The notes beneath the pieces are model-generated. The model was not told where the DNA came from, did not search any database, and was given only the letters and a program-made list of their open reading frames with translations. Positions 39,481-47,938 of a stretch of DNA of 51,688 nucleotides are shown here, piece after piece; position 1 is the stretch's first letter, and the number at the start of each line of letters is the position of its first letter. This stretch comes from Nonomuraea zeae (GTDB lineage: Bacteria; Actinomycetota; Actinomycetes; Streptosporangiales; Streptosporangiaceae), in contig NZ_VCKX01000054.1 of assembly GCF_005889725.1 (NCBI RefSeq), forward strand, positions 1 to 51,688, in the 5' to 3' direction. A program made the translations under genes and the position numbers.

Positions 39481-40164
39481 GTGGCAGAGCAGCGACGCAT
39501 CCTCGTGGTCGAGGACGATACGACGATCGCCTTGGCCGTACGGAACAGGCTGGCCGCCGAGGGCTTCGACGTCAGGGTGGCAGGCGACGGGCACGACGCC
39601 CTGATCCAGTACGGCAAGGCGGATCCGGACCTGGTGATCCTCGACCGCCTGCTGCCCGGGCTGGACGGGCTGGAGGTGTGCCGCCGGATGCAGGCGGCCA
39701 GGCCGGTGCCCGTTCTCATGCTGACGGCGCTCGGCGAGGAGACCGACGTGCTGGTGGGGCTCGGGGTGGGGGCCGACGACTACCTGGCCAAGCCGTTCAG
39801 CATGCGCGAGCTCGTGGCCAGGATCCACGCGCTGCTGCGCAGGGTCGAGCGCGCCTCGCAGCTCGCGGTCGAGGACACGGTGATCAGGGTGGGCGAGGTC
39901 GAGATCGACACGGCCGCCCGCCGGGTGTTCGTGCGGGGCATCGAGGCGCAGCTCACCAGGACCGAGTTCGACCTGCTGCGCCGCCTGGCCGAGCGGCCCG
40001 GGCAGGTCTTCGAGCGCGACCGGCTGCTGTCCGACGTGTGGGGTTTCTCCGAGGCGGCGGCGACCAGGACCGTGGACAGCCACGTCCGCGCGCTGCGCCG
40101 CAAGCTGGGCTCCGACGTGGTGCGCACGGTGCACGGGGTCGGCTACGCCCTGGTGCGAAGATGA
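39481..40164 (+). CDS. OmpR-family response regulator
   Basis: A 227-aa response regulator. The receiver domain has Asp pair EDD near residues 11-13, phospho-Asp55 in LVILDRLLPG, Thr in LMLTALGE and Lys in YLAKPFS. The winged-helix Trans_reg_C domain runs from about residue 130 (LTRTEFDLLRRLAERPGQ and TVDSHVRALRRKLG). GTG 39481 lies 7 nt after TAGTCT, which suggests a leaderless mRNA. The stop overlaps the kinase ATG (ATGA), so the regulator is co-translated with the kinase fusion. Confidence 0.94.
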   Translation: MAEQRRILVVEDDTTIALAVRNRLAAEGFDVRVAGDGHDALIQYGKADPDLVILDRLLPGLDGLEVCRRMQAARPVPVLMLTALGEETDVLVGLGVGADDYLAKPFSMRELVARIHALLRRVERASQLAVEDTVIRVGEVEIDTAARRVFVRGIEAQLTRTEFDLLRRLAERPGQVFERDRLLSDVWGFSEAAATRTVDSHVRALRRKLGSDVVRTVHGVGYALVRR

Positions 40165-43100
40165 GGCCCCTCGACTTCCTCGGCCGGATCAAGGTCAAGC
40201 TCGGGATCGTGATCGTGCTGGCCGTGGGCACGGCGTTCGTGGTGAACGAGGTCGGCATCAACTCCGGCCTCTCCCGCGAGACCCGGATCGCGGTCGCCGT
40301 CGTCCTGGCGCTGATCATGGTGCAGCTCCTGGCCATGGGGATGACCAAGCCGCTGCGCCAGATGGCCCGCGCGGCGCAGACGATCGCCAAGGGCCGTTAC
40401 ACCCTGCGGGTGAGCGCCACCTCGCGGGACGAGGTGGGCGAGCTGGCCAGGGCGTTCAACGCGATGGCGGCCGACCTCGGCGAGGTGGACAGGCAGCGGC
40501 GCGAGCTCGTCGCGAACGTCAGCCACGAGCTGCGCACCCCCATCACCGGCCTGCGCGCGGTCCTGGAGAACGTCGTGGACGGCGTCTCCGCCCCCGACCC
40601 CGTCACCATGCGGACCGCGCTCGCCCAGACCGAGCGCCTCGGCCGCCTCGTGGCCCAGCTGCTCGACCTGTCGCGGCTGGACTCCGGCGTGCGGCTGATC
40701 GAGCCGGAGTCCATAGAGCTGGGGCCGCTGGTCGATCAGGCGGTCCGCGAGGCGGCGCTGGCCCGCGAGGACGTGGTGATCCGGGCCGCGGTCCCCGCCG
40801 ACCTGGCGGTGTGCGCCGACCCCGACCTGCTCGCGCAGGTCCTGGCGAACCTCCTCGACAACGCGGTACGGCACAGCCCGCCCGACGGCGTGGTGACCGT
40901 GAGCTGCGTCGCGGACGGGGACGGGATGCGGCTGACCGTCGGCGACCAGGGCCCGGGGATCCCGGTGCCGTCCAGGGGGCGCGTGTTCGAGCGCTTCTCC
41001 CGGCTGGACGCGGGCCGGGCGGCCGACTCGGGGGGCGCCGGGCTGGGGCTGGCCATCGTGAAGGAGATCGTCGAACTGCACGGGGGTTCCATCCGCATCG
41101 ACGACTGCGCGGGATGCCGCATGGTGGTCGATCTACCAGGGAGGACGACGATGACGGACACGCCGCTGGAGGGCGAGCGGAGAACGGTGGAGGAGGCTCG
41201 CCTGGAGCAGGTGGCCCCGGCCGCCCCGGCCGCCCCGGTCTCCCTGGTCTCCCCGGCCGCCTCGGTCGCGCCGGTCGAGGACGTCGTTCCGGCTCAGGGC
41301 GACGCCGTCCCGGCGCGGGGCGCCGTCCCGGCTCAGGGTGAGGCGGCCCGGGTCCCGGGTGACGCCGGGGCCGAGCCGCCGGCGGCGGGGAGTCTGGCCG
41401 TGGCGGGCACGCGGGAGGCCGAGGACGTCCGCGCGGCACTGGAGGCGCTCGTGACCGGCGCCACGATGGCGGACGGGGACGCCGCTCAGGAGGGTGAAGG
41501 CGAGCGCAGGAGCGTCACGGCCTCACCGGCGGCCGTGCCCACCGCGGCGGCCTCAGGGCCCGCCGCAGGGCCCGCCGCGGTGTCGGCCGTAGCGCCTGCC
41601 TCGGGGCCAACCTCAGCGTCTGCCGCAGCGTCCGCCTCAGGGCCCGCGGACGTGCCAGGGGCGAGCGTCCCGACGGCCGCCACGGGGGTGATCGTGCCGG
41701 GGAACGCGGCTCCTGCGCCGGTCGCGGGGAGAGCCGGGCCCGGATACCCGTCCTCGGGCGGGAGCCTGGGCAGGATGATCGCGGGCGGCGTGATCGGGCT
41801 GATGGTCGGCTTCCTGGTGGGCATGTTCGCGGCCGTGCTCGCCAGCGTGACCGTGGGTGACGGGATGGCGCTCTTCACGTTCGTCGCGTGCGTATCGGTC
41901 ATGGGCGCGACCGGGGTGGCGCTGGGCGCGGGATCCGGGCGGCGGGCCGCGACGGTGGCCTACCAGGGCGGGCAGGGAGCCGCGCCGTATCAGGGTGGCG
42001 CGCCGTACCAAGGGCAAGGGGCCGGTCCGCAGCAGGGGCCGGGACACGGGCCGGGGTTCGGGCCGGGGCAGCAGGGGCCGCCGCCGCGGTACGTGCCGCC
42101 GCCGCTCTTCCCGCGCCCCGAGCTGCCGGATCCGCCGCGCTGGCTACTGCCCGCGGCGGCCGGGGCCGGCGTGTTCGCCGCGGTGGCCCTGCCGGACGCG
42201 CAGGTCGGGCTGGGGATCGTGCTGGTCACGATGGTGCTGGGCGCCGCCGCGCTGCCCGCCGTGCTGCGGCGGATGACACCGTGGACGGTGGCGTTCGGGG
42301 TGACGGCGTACCTGCTGATCTCCATGGCGGCGGTCCGCGACGCCGACTGGCTGGTCGCGATCCTGCTCGTGGCGGGGGCCGCGCTGGGGGCGCTGGCCGT
42401 GTCGGGAGCGGGCGCGGGCTGGCTGGGCGTGATCAGGGGCGGCGTGTCCGTGCTGCTCGCGATGGGACCCGTACCGTGGTTCCTGGGCCAGCCCATGAAG
42501 AGGCTGACGGCCCGGCGGCGCATCATGCCGATGCTGGCCGCAGTGGGCATCACGGCGGTGCTGCTGCTGGTGTTCGGGCTGCTGTTCGTCTCGGCGGACG
42601 CGGTGTTCGCCTCCTACCTGGAACGCGTGACCACGGCGCCGGAGTGGGCGGAGTCCGTGCCGGCGCGGATCATCCTGTTCGTGCTCTTCGCCGCCCTGCT
42701 GGCCGCCGTGGTGCTGGTCGCGCTCAGGCCGGTGATCGACCCCGTGGGCCCGGAGACTAAGTTCACCGTCAGCAGGAGCGTGTGGCTGCTGCCGCTGACG
42801 GCGGTGAACCTGCTGTTCGCCTCGTTCGTGGCGGTGCAGATCACCGCGCTGTTCGGCGGCAACACGTGGGTGCTCAGGACGGCGGGGCTGACCTACGCCG
42901 AGTACGCCAGGCAGGGCTTCTTCCAGCTCGTGGTGGTCAGCGTGTTCGTGCTGGGCATCGTCGCGGTCGCCGCCGGGCTGCTCAGGGTCGAGCGGCGCGA
43001 GCGCTGGCTGCTGGCCGGGCTGCTCGGCGTGCTGTGCGGGCTGACCATGGTGGTGCTGGCCTCGGCCATGCACCGGATGAACCTCTACACCGACGCCTAC

Positions 43101-43562
43101 GGCCTGTCCAGGCTGCGGCTGTCCGTGCAGGCCACGGTCTGCTGGCTGGGCGCGCTGTTCGCGCTGGTGCTGATCGCCGGCGCGGTCAGGTTCACGGGGC
43201 GCGGGTCCGGCTGGCTGCCGCGGACGATCGTCCTGGTCACCGGGCTCGGGCTGGCCTCGTTCGCCATCGTGAACCCGGACCTCCAGGTCGCCTACACCCA
43301 GGTGGAGGTGCGCGGCGTGCACAAGATGGACTCCGACTACCTGGGCGACCTCGGCGCGGAGGCGGTGCCCGCGCTGGACCGGCTGCCGGAGCCGCAGCGC
43401 AGCTGCGTGCTCGCCGACGTGATCAGGACGAACGGGCTGAACCGCCCCGACCCGTGGAATGGCTGGAACCTGGCCCGATCCCAGGCCCGCGCCCTGCTGG
43501 CGGAGCGGCCCGTCCTCTCCTCGGCCCGGTGCGACCCGGAGACCTCCCGCGGCTCTGATTGA
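40161..43562 (+). CDS. histidine kinase fused in frame to a DUF4173 membrane protein
   Basis: One uninterrupted frame of 1133 codons. Residues 1-330 are a complete kinase: two membrane helices, HAMP, HisKA with His122 in NVSHELRTP, and HATPase motifs NLLDNAVRHSP, DQGPGIP and GGAGLGLAIVKEIVELHGG. No stop follows. Codon 331 (41151) is an ATG with GGGAGG 6 nt upstream, the natural start of a second protein of 803 aa: Ala/Pro/Val-rich acidic segment, two membrane helices near 533, a Gly/Gln-rich QGGQG linker, then about ten helices of DUF4173. Either a real fusion is made, or both the fusion and an internally started DUF4173 protein. Operon with the OmpR regulator. Confidence 0.88.
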   Translation: MRPLDFLGRIKVKLGIVIVLAVGTAFVVNEVGINSGLSRETRIAVAVVLALIMVQLLAMGMTKPLRQMARAAQTIAKGRYTLRVSATSRDEVGELARAFNAMAADLGEVDRQRRELVANVSHELRTPITGLRAVLENVVDGVSAPDPVTMRTALAQTERLGRLVAQLLDLSRLDSGVRLIEPESIELGPLVDQAVREAALAREDVVIRAAVPADLAVCADPDLLAQVLANLLDNAVRHSPPDGVVTVSCVADGDGMRLTVGDQGPGIPVPSRGRVFERFSRLDAGRAADSGGAGLGLAIVKEIVELHGGSIRIDDCAGCRMVVDLPGRTTMTDTPLEGERRTVEEARLEQVAPAAPAAPVSLVSPAASVAPVEDVVPAQGDAVPARGAVPAQGEAARVPGDAGAEPPAAGSLAVAGTREAEDVRAALEALVTGATMADGDAAQEGEGERRSVTASPAAVPTAAASGPAAGPAAVSAVAPASGPTSASAAASASGPADVPGASVPTAATGVIVPGNAAPAPVAGRAGPGYPSSGGSLGRMIAGGVIGLMVGFLVGMFAAVLASVTVGDGMALFTFVACVSVMGATGVALGAGSGRRAATVAYQGGQGAAPYQGGAPYQGQGAGPQQGPGHGPGFGPGQQGPPPRYVPPPLFPRPELPDPPRWLLPAAAGAGVFAAVALPDAQVGLGIVLVTMVLGAAALPAVLRRMTPWTVAFGVTAYLLISMAAVRDADWLVAILLVAGAALGALAVSGAGAGWLGVIRGGVSVLLAMGPVPWFLGQPMKRLTARRRIMPMLAAVGITAVLLLVFGLLFVSADAVFASYLERVTTAPEWAESVPARIILFVLFAALLAAVVLVALRPVIDPVGPETKFTVSRSVWLLPLTAVNLLFASFVAVQITALFGGNTWVLRTAGLTYAEYARQGFFQLVVVSVFVLGIVAVAAGLLRVERRERWLLAGLLGVLCGLTMVVLASAMHRMNLYTDAYGLSRLRLSVQATVCWLGALFALVLIAGAVRFTGRGSGWLPRTIVLVTGLGLASFAIVNPDLQVAYTQVEVRGVHKMDSDYLGDLGAEAVPALDRLPEPQRSCVLADVIRTNGLNRPDPWNGWNLARSQARALLAERPVLSSARCDPETSRGSD

Positions 43563-43570
43563 ATCCTGGG

Positions 43571-45115
43571 GTGAGGTTCGACGTAGTCATCAGCGGCGGC
43601 AGGGTGATCGACGGAACGGGCGCGCCACCGTACCGGGCGGATGTGGGGATCACCGGCGATCGGATCGAGGCGGTCGGCAGGCTCGGCGGCGCGGCGGCCG
43701 GGAGCGTGGTCGACGCGACCGGGAGGCTGGTCGCGCCCGGGTTCGTGGACTGCCACGCGCACGGTGACGCGGCCGTCTTCGACCCGGGCGTGCAGCGGGC
43801 GGCGCTCCGGCAGGGGGTGACCACGTTCGTGCTGGGACAGGACGGCCTGTCCTTCGCGCCGGGGTCCGCCGCCACGGTCGCCTACGCCTCGCGCTACTTC
43901 GCCGCCGTCAACGGAGCCAGCCCGGCCGGTCAGACGCCGTCCGACGGTCCGGTGAGCGTGGGGGAGCTGCTCGACGGCTACGACCGCGCGGTGGCGCTGA
44001 ACACGGCGTACCTGCTGCCCCACGGCACCATCCGCTACGACGTCATGGGCCCCTCGCCCGACGCGGCCGCGCGCGACGACCTCGCCGGCATGCTGCGGCA
44101 CGTCGAGCGGGGGCTGTCCGAGGGTGCCGTCGGGCTGTCGAGCGGGCTCGAATACCTGCCGGGCCGCTACGCCGACGCCGAGGAGCTGGCCGCGCTGTGC
44201 CGGCCGCTCGGCGGCCTCCCCTACGTCACCCACATGCGGGCCTACGGAGCCCAGGCCAAGGTGGGCATGGCGGAGGTCGTGGACATCGCCGAGCGCTCCG
44301 GCGCCGCCGTGCACGTCTCGCATCTGCACGGCCCGGCCCCCGTGCTGCTGCCGCTGGTCGAGGACGCGCTCGGCAAGGGCGTGGACCTCACCTTCGACAC
44401 CTACCCCTACCTGCGCGGCAACACGATCCTGGCGATGATCGTGCTGCCGCCGTCGGTGCCGGGCGCGGAGACCGACCTCGCGCTGGAGATGATCGCCTCG
44501 CGGGAGCTGGACGACTGGTGGCCGACGCTGGCCGGCACGTGGCCGCGCCTGACCATCTCGCACGCGCCCGGGCTGGCGTGGGCCGAGGGCCTGACCATGG
44601 TGGCCGCGGCCGAGCGGGCGGGGGTCGAGCCGGCCGAGTTCTGCCGCCGCCTCCTGACGGAGACGCGCCTGGAGGCGGGCGTCGTCTCCGCCCGTCCCGA
44701 CGAGGGCCCCGAGGGCGAGGAGTCCGTACGCCGGATGCTCCGCCACCCTTCCCACACCGGCGGCTCCGACGGCATCTACGTGGGCGGGCATCCGCATCCG
44801 CGCGGTTTCGGGGCATTCGCCAGGTTCCTCGGCCGGCACGTCAGAGAGCTGTTCGACTGGACCTGGGAGCAGGCGGCGGTGCACCTGGCCTCGCATCCGG
44901 CCCGGCGCTTCGGCCTGGTGGACCGGGGGCTGCTGAGGGGCGGCTTCGCGGCGGACGTGGTGGTGATCGACCCCGTCACGGTGGCCGACCAGGCGACCTA
45001 CGCGGCTCCGCGCACGCTCGCGACCGGGATCGACGACGTGTTCGTGTCGGGCGTCCGGGTGCTGGCCGGGGGAGAGCTGACGGGCGCGACTCCGGGGCGC
45101 GCACTCCGATCTTGA
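43571..45115 (+). CDS. N-acyl-D-amino-acid deacylase family amidohydrolase
   Basis: A 514-aa metal-dependent amidohydrolase. N-terminal small beta domain (VVISGGRVIDGTG), then the barrel metal motif GFVDCHAHGD, a HMRAYG loop, VHVSHLHG, and GGSDGIYVGG with the catalytic Asp. It hydrolyses N-acyl-D-amino acids to D-amino acids. The usual Cys metal ligand (NCG in the family) is replaced by Asp in VLGQDGLSF, a variant seen in actinobacteria. GTG 43571 is chosen over TTG 43559. It is followed by the D-serine-dehydratase-like, RidA and unknown genes, which fit a D-amino-acid degradation unit. Confidence 0.9.
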   Translation: MRFDVVISGGRVIDGTGAPPYRADVGITGDRIEAVGRLGGAAAGSVVDATGRLVAPGFVDCHAHGDAAVFDPGVQRAALRQGVTTFVLGQDGLSFAPGSAATVAYASRYFAAVNGASPAGQTPSDGPVSVGELLDGYDRAVALNTAYLLPHGTIRYDVMGPSPDAAARDDLAGMLRHVERGLSEGAVGLSSGLEYLPGRYADAEELAALCRPLGGLPYVTHMRAYGAQAKVGMAEVVDIAERSGAAVHVSHLHGPAPVLLPLVEDALGKGVDLTFDTYPYLRGNTILAMIVLPPSVPGAETDLALEMIASRELDDWWPTLAGTWPRLTISHAPGLAWAEGLTMVAAAERAGVEPAEFCRRLLTETRLEAGVVSARPDEGPEGEESVRRMLRHPSHTGGSDGIYVGGHPHPRGFGAFARFLGRHVRELFDWTWEQAAVHLASHPARRFGLVDRGLLRGGFAADVVVIDPVTVADQATYAAPRTLATGIDDVFVSGVRVLAGGELTGATPGRALRS

Positions 45116-45122
45116 TCATCAA
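45112..45122. promoter_or_regulatory. small palindrome upstream of the PLP enzyme gene
   Basis: TTGATCATCAA is a perfect 11-bp palindrome with an odd centre, 41 bp before the GTG start, and may be an operator for the D-amino-acid genes. Weak evidence. Confidence 0.3.
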
Positions 45123-45163
45123 TCGGTTGAGATAAGGTCGGACGCGGACAAACGGGGGGTGCT

Positions 45164-46240
45164 GTGCAGGCGATTCTCGGCCAGTCGGTGTTCGACGGCG
45201 GGCTCGGCTTTCCGCTGATGGTGGTGCACAGGGACGCGCTGGAGCACAACGTCGCGACGATGGCGGCGTTCGTCCGCGATCACGGCATGGAGCTGGCGCC
45301 GCACGCCAAGACCCACATGTCCGCCGAGATCTCCGCACTCCAGCTCGAAGCGGGTGCCTGGGGGCTCACCGTGGCCACGACCCGGCAGGCCGAGGTGGTC
45401 AGAGGGTTCGGGGCGGGTCGGATCATGGTGGCCAACCAGATCGTCGATCCCGCCGGGCTCGCCTGGGCGGCCGGCGAGCTGGCCCGCGACCCCGGCTTCG
45501 AGCTCCTGAGCTTCGTCGACTCCGAGGCCGGGATCGACATCCTGGCCCGCCATGCCGGGCCGCGGCCGTTCCGGGTGCTGGCGGAGCTGGGGCACGAAGG
45601 CGGCAGGGCCGGCTGCCGGACGCTCGACGAGCTGCTGAAGGTCGTCTCCTACGCCCAGGAGACGCCGGGGGTCGAGCTCGCCGGGATCGCCGGCTACGAG
45701 GGCGCGCTGAAGACCGCGGAAGAGGTCAGGAGCTATCTGGGCGCGTTGCAGGAGGCCGTCGAGTACGTCCGGGTCAAGAGCCCCATTCTGACCGTCGGCG
45801 GCAGCCAGTGGTTCGACGTGATCGGCAGGGAGCTCGTCGCCACCCAGGCCAGGATCCTGCTGCGCAGCGGCGCCTACGTCACCCACGACGACGGCTACTA
45901 CCGCGAGCGGACGCCGTTCAACCGGATCGAGGGCGAGCTGCGGCCCGCGCTGGAGGTGTGGGGGCATGTGCTGTCCACGCCCGAGCCGGGGCTGGCGGTC
46001 GTCGGCATCGGCAAGCGGGACGCCCCCTACGACGAGGGGCTGCCGATCCCGCGGCGCGACGGCGTGACGATCACGAAGATGCAGGACCAGCACACCGTCG
46101 TGCGCGCCGACGGGCTCAGGCCTGGTGACCTGCTCGCATTCGGCATCTCCCATCCCTGCACCGCTTTCGACAAGTGGCGCGTGCTGCCGCTGGTGGACCG
46201 GGACTACCGTGTCGTAGGCACGATAACCACCAATTTCTAG
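45164..46240 (+). CDS. D-serine dehydratase-like / amino acid deaminase, fold-type III PLP enzyme
   Basis: A 358-aa alanine-racemase-fold PLP enzyme. The PLP lysine is Lys49 in LAPHAKTHMS, and the C-terminal D-serine dehydratase-like domain keeps the zinc pair His330 and Cys332 in ISHPCTAFDKW. D-threonine aldolases and eukaryotic D-serine dehydratases share this architecture; the product would be a 2-oxo acid via an enamine/imine, or an aldehyde plus glycine. GTG 45164 is preferred. With the deacylase upstream and RidA immediately downstream, D-amino acid deamination is the best guess. Confidence 0.9.
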   Translation: MQAILGQSVFDGGLGFPLMVVHRDALEHNVATMAAFVRDHGMELAPHAKTHMSAEISALQLEAGAWGLTVATTRQAEVVRGFGAGRIMVANQIVDPAGLAWAAGELARDPGFELLSFVDSEAGIDILARHAGPRPFRVLAELGHEGGRAGCRTLDELLKVVSYAQETPGVELAGIAGYEGALKTAEEVRSYLGALQEAVEYVRVKSPILTVGGSQWFDVIGRELVATQARILLRSGAYVTHDDGYYRERTPFNRIEGELRPALEVWGHVLSTPEPGLAVVGIGKRDAPYDEGLPIPRRDGVTITKMQDQHTVVRADGLRPGDLLAFGISHPCTAFDKWRVLPLVDRDYRVVGTITTNF

Positions 46241-46249
46241 GGAGATTTC

Positions 46250-46630
46250 GTGAAAAAGGAGCTCAGGACCACCGAGGGCGCCGCTCCGGTCGGCGCGTAC
46301 TCGCAGGGTCTCGTGGTGGGCGACTTCGTCTACACCTCGGGCATGGGGCCGCTCGACCCGCACACCGGCGAGATCGTCGGTGACGACGTGGCCACCCAGA
46401 CGCACCAGGTCATGCGCAACCTCGGCGCCATCCTCGCCGCGCACGGCCTCGGGTTCGACGACGTGGTCAAGTCCACGGTGCACCTGCAGCACCTCCAGCG
46501 GGACTTCGCCGCGTACAACGAGGTGTACAAGAGCTATTTCAACCAGCCTTACCCGGTGCGCACCACCGTGGGCTCCGAGCTGATGAACATCCTGGTGGAG
46601 ATCGACTTCGTCGCGCACAAGAGCGCTTAA
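46250..46630 (+). CDS. ridA: RidA (YjgF/UK114) family deaminase
   Basis: A 126-aa RidA protein, which hydrolyses reactive enamines and imines formed by PLP dehydratases to 2-oxo acids and ammonium. Family marks: GAAPVGAYSQGLVVGDFVYTSG, MRNLGAILAAHG, and the substrate arginine in YPVRTTVGSELMNILVEI. GTG start, AGGGAG upstream, 9 bp after the PLP gene. Its position supports the view that the upstream enzyme releases an enamine intermediate. Confidence 0.94.
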   Translation: MKKELRTTEGAAPVGAYSQGLVVGDFVYTSGMGPLDPHTGEIVGDDVATQTHQVMRNLGAILAAHGLGFDDVVKSTVHLQHLQRDFAAYNEVYKSYFNQPYPVRTTVGSELMNILVEIDFVAHKSA

Positions 46631-46639
46631 GGTCAGGCT

Positions 46640-47836
46640 GTGGACAGTTCGGTGTACGTCTTCGCCGAGGACCTGCGCGGTGAGGGCGTCGAGCGGGTGC
46701 TCGACAGGATCAGCGGGTACGGCGTGTCCGGCGTCACCGTCGGCGCCGTGCACCACGCCTCCCGAGACGTCACCCCGCACGGGCTGTCCCGGCTGACCGT
46801 CCGCCACGACGGGGCGCACTTCACCCCGCCGCCCGACCTGTTCGCCGGGCTCCGGCTGTCACCGGTGCCCGGCTATCCGACCGCTCTCGACGGGCTCCGC
46901 GAAGCTTGTGCGAAGCGGTCCATGAAGCTCCACGGATGGACGGTCTTCCTGCGCAACGCGACGATCGGCACCGAGCATCCGGACGTGACCGTACGCGACT
47001 GCTTCGGCGACCGCGGCTCGCTCACCGACCTGTGCCCCGCCCATCCGGACGTGCGCGACTACGCGGTCGCGCTGGCCAGGGCGGTGGCCAGGCTCGGGGT
47101 CGACAGTGTCGTGGCGGAGTCGCTGCACTTCAGGCCGCTCAAGCCGCAGCGCTCGTTCGTGCCGCTCGGGCCGATGGACGCCTACCTGTTCGGGCTCTGC
47201 TTCTGCGACTACTGCATGCGCCGGGCGACCGACCTGGGCGTGGACGCCGAGCTCGCGCGCGACGAGTGCGCGCGGATCGTGGGCGGCGTGTTCGACGGCG
47301 ACCCGGCCGCGCAGGGAGAGGTGACCAGGGCGGCGCTGACCGCGTACGCGGGGCCGGACGTCGTGGCCTACGCGCGGGCGCGCTCGGAGACCGTGACCAC
47401 GCTGGTGTCCGAGGTGGCTTCGGCGGTGGCCGAAGAGGGCTCCAAGCTGGTGTTCATCGACTCGACCGGGGCGGTCAAGGGCTACACCGACGGGCTGCCG
47501 ACGCCCGGGCTGGCCGCGCACGACGCCTGGCAGCTCGGGGTCGACCTGGTGGCGCTGGGGGACCTCGTGCCCGCCTTCGGGGTGCTGGCCTACGCGCGTG
47601 ACGCGGCCAGGGTGGCCGACGACGTGGGGGCCTACCTGCGGTCCGTGGGCAAGGACCGCGAGGTCAGGGCGGTGCTGCGGCCCGGCTATCCCGACAGCGA
47701 CTCCATCGACCGGCTGGTCGCCAAGGTACGGGCGGCCAAGGCCGCGGGGGCGCTGGCGGTCGACTTCTACGCCTACGGGCTGGTGCCCCACCCGGTGCTG
47801 GAACGCATCCCGGAAGCACTGTCCGAGACCCCCTGA
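46640..47836 (+). CDS. TIM-barrel-like hypothetical protein
   Basis: A 398-aa protein from GTG 46640, 9 bp after RidA, so part of the same operon. The pattern of beta strands and helices suggests a TIM barrel: VYVFAEDLRGEGVERVLDRI, KLHGWTVFLRNATIG, SVVAESLHF, KLVFIDSTG, and ALAVDFYAYGLVPHP near the end. A Cys-containing motif, FGLCFCDYCMRRA, sits near residue 190. This resembles putative glycosidase-like proteins, but no catalytic pair is evident. Role unknown; context links it to D-amino acid use. Confidence 0.8.
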   Translation: MDSSVYVFAEDLRGEGVERVLDRISGYGVSGVTVGAVHHASRDVTPHGLSRLTVRHDGAHFTPPPDLFAGLRLSPVPGYPTALDGLREACAKRSMKLHGWTVFLRNATIGTEHPDVTVRDCFGDRGSLTDLCPAHPDVRDYAVALARAVARLGVDSVVAESLHFRPLKPQRSFVPLGPMDAYLFGLCFCDYCMRRATDLGVDAELARDECARIVGGVFDGDPAAQGEVTRAALTAYAGPDVVAYARARSETVTTLVSEVASAVAEEGSKLVFIDSTGAVKGYTDGLPTPGLAAHDAWQLGVDLVALGDLVPAFGVLAYARDAARVADDVGAYLRSVGKDREVRAVLRPGYPDSDSIDRLVAKVRAAKAAGALAVDFYAYGLVPHPVLERIPEALSETP

Positions 47837-47876
47837 ACGCCGGCCTCTGAACGCCGACGCAAGGCGGCCGATCGGA

Positions 47877-47938
47877 GGCGGGTCGGATGCCGTCGAGGAG
47901 CGGCTGGTAGGCGGCGGGTCAGATGCCGTCGAGGAGCG
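47877..47938. repeat. 36-bp tandem duplication across the TetR stop codon
   Basis: Segments 47877-47902 and 47913-47938 are 26-bp copies with one difference. The second contains the TetR stop (TCA at 47919-47921, read TGA). The first has CGA at the same place. The end of the gene has been duplicated beyond its own stop. Confidence 0.65.

Noticed and set aside
39678..40160. Extension of the kinase fusion frame upstream into the response regulator
   Set aside because: The frame is open by chance over the regulator gene; ATG 40161 overlapping the regulator stop is the natural start.
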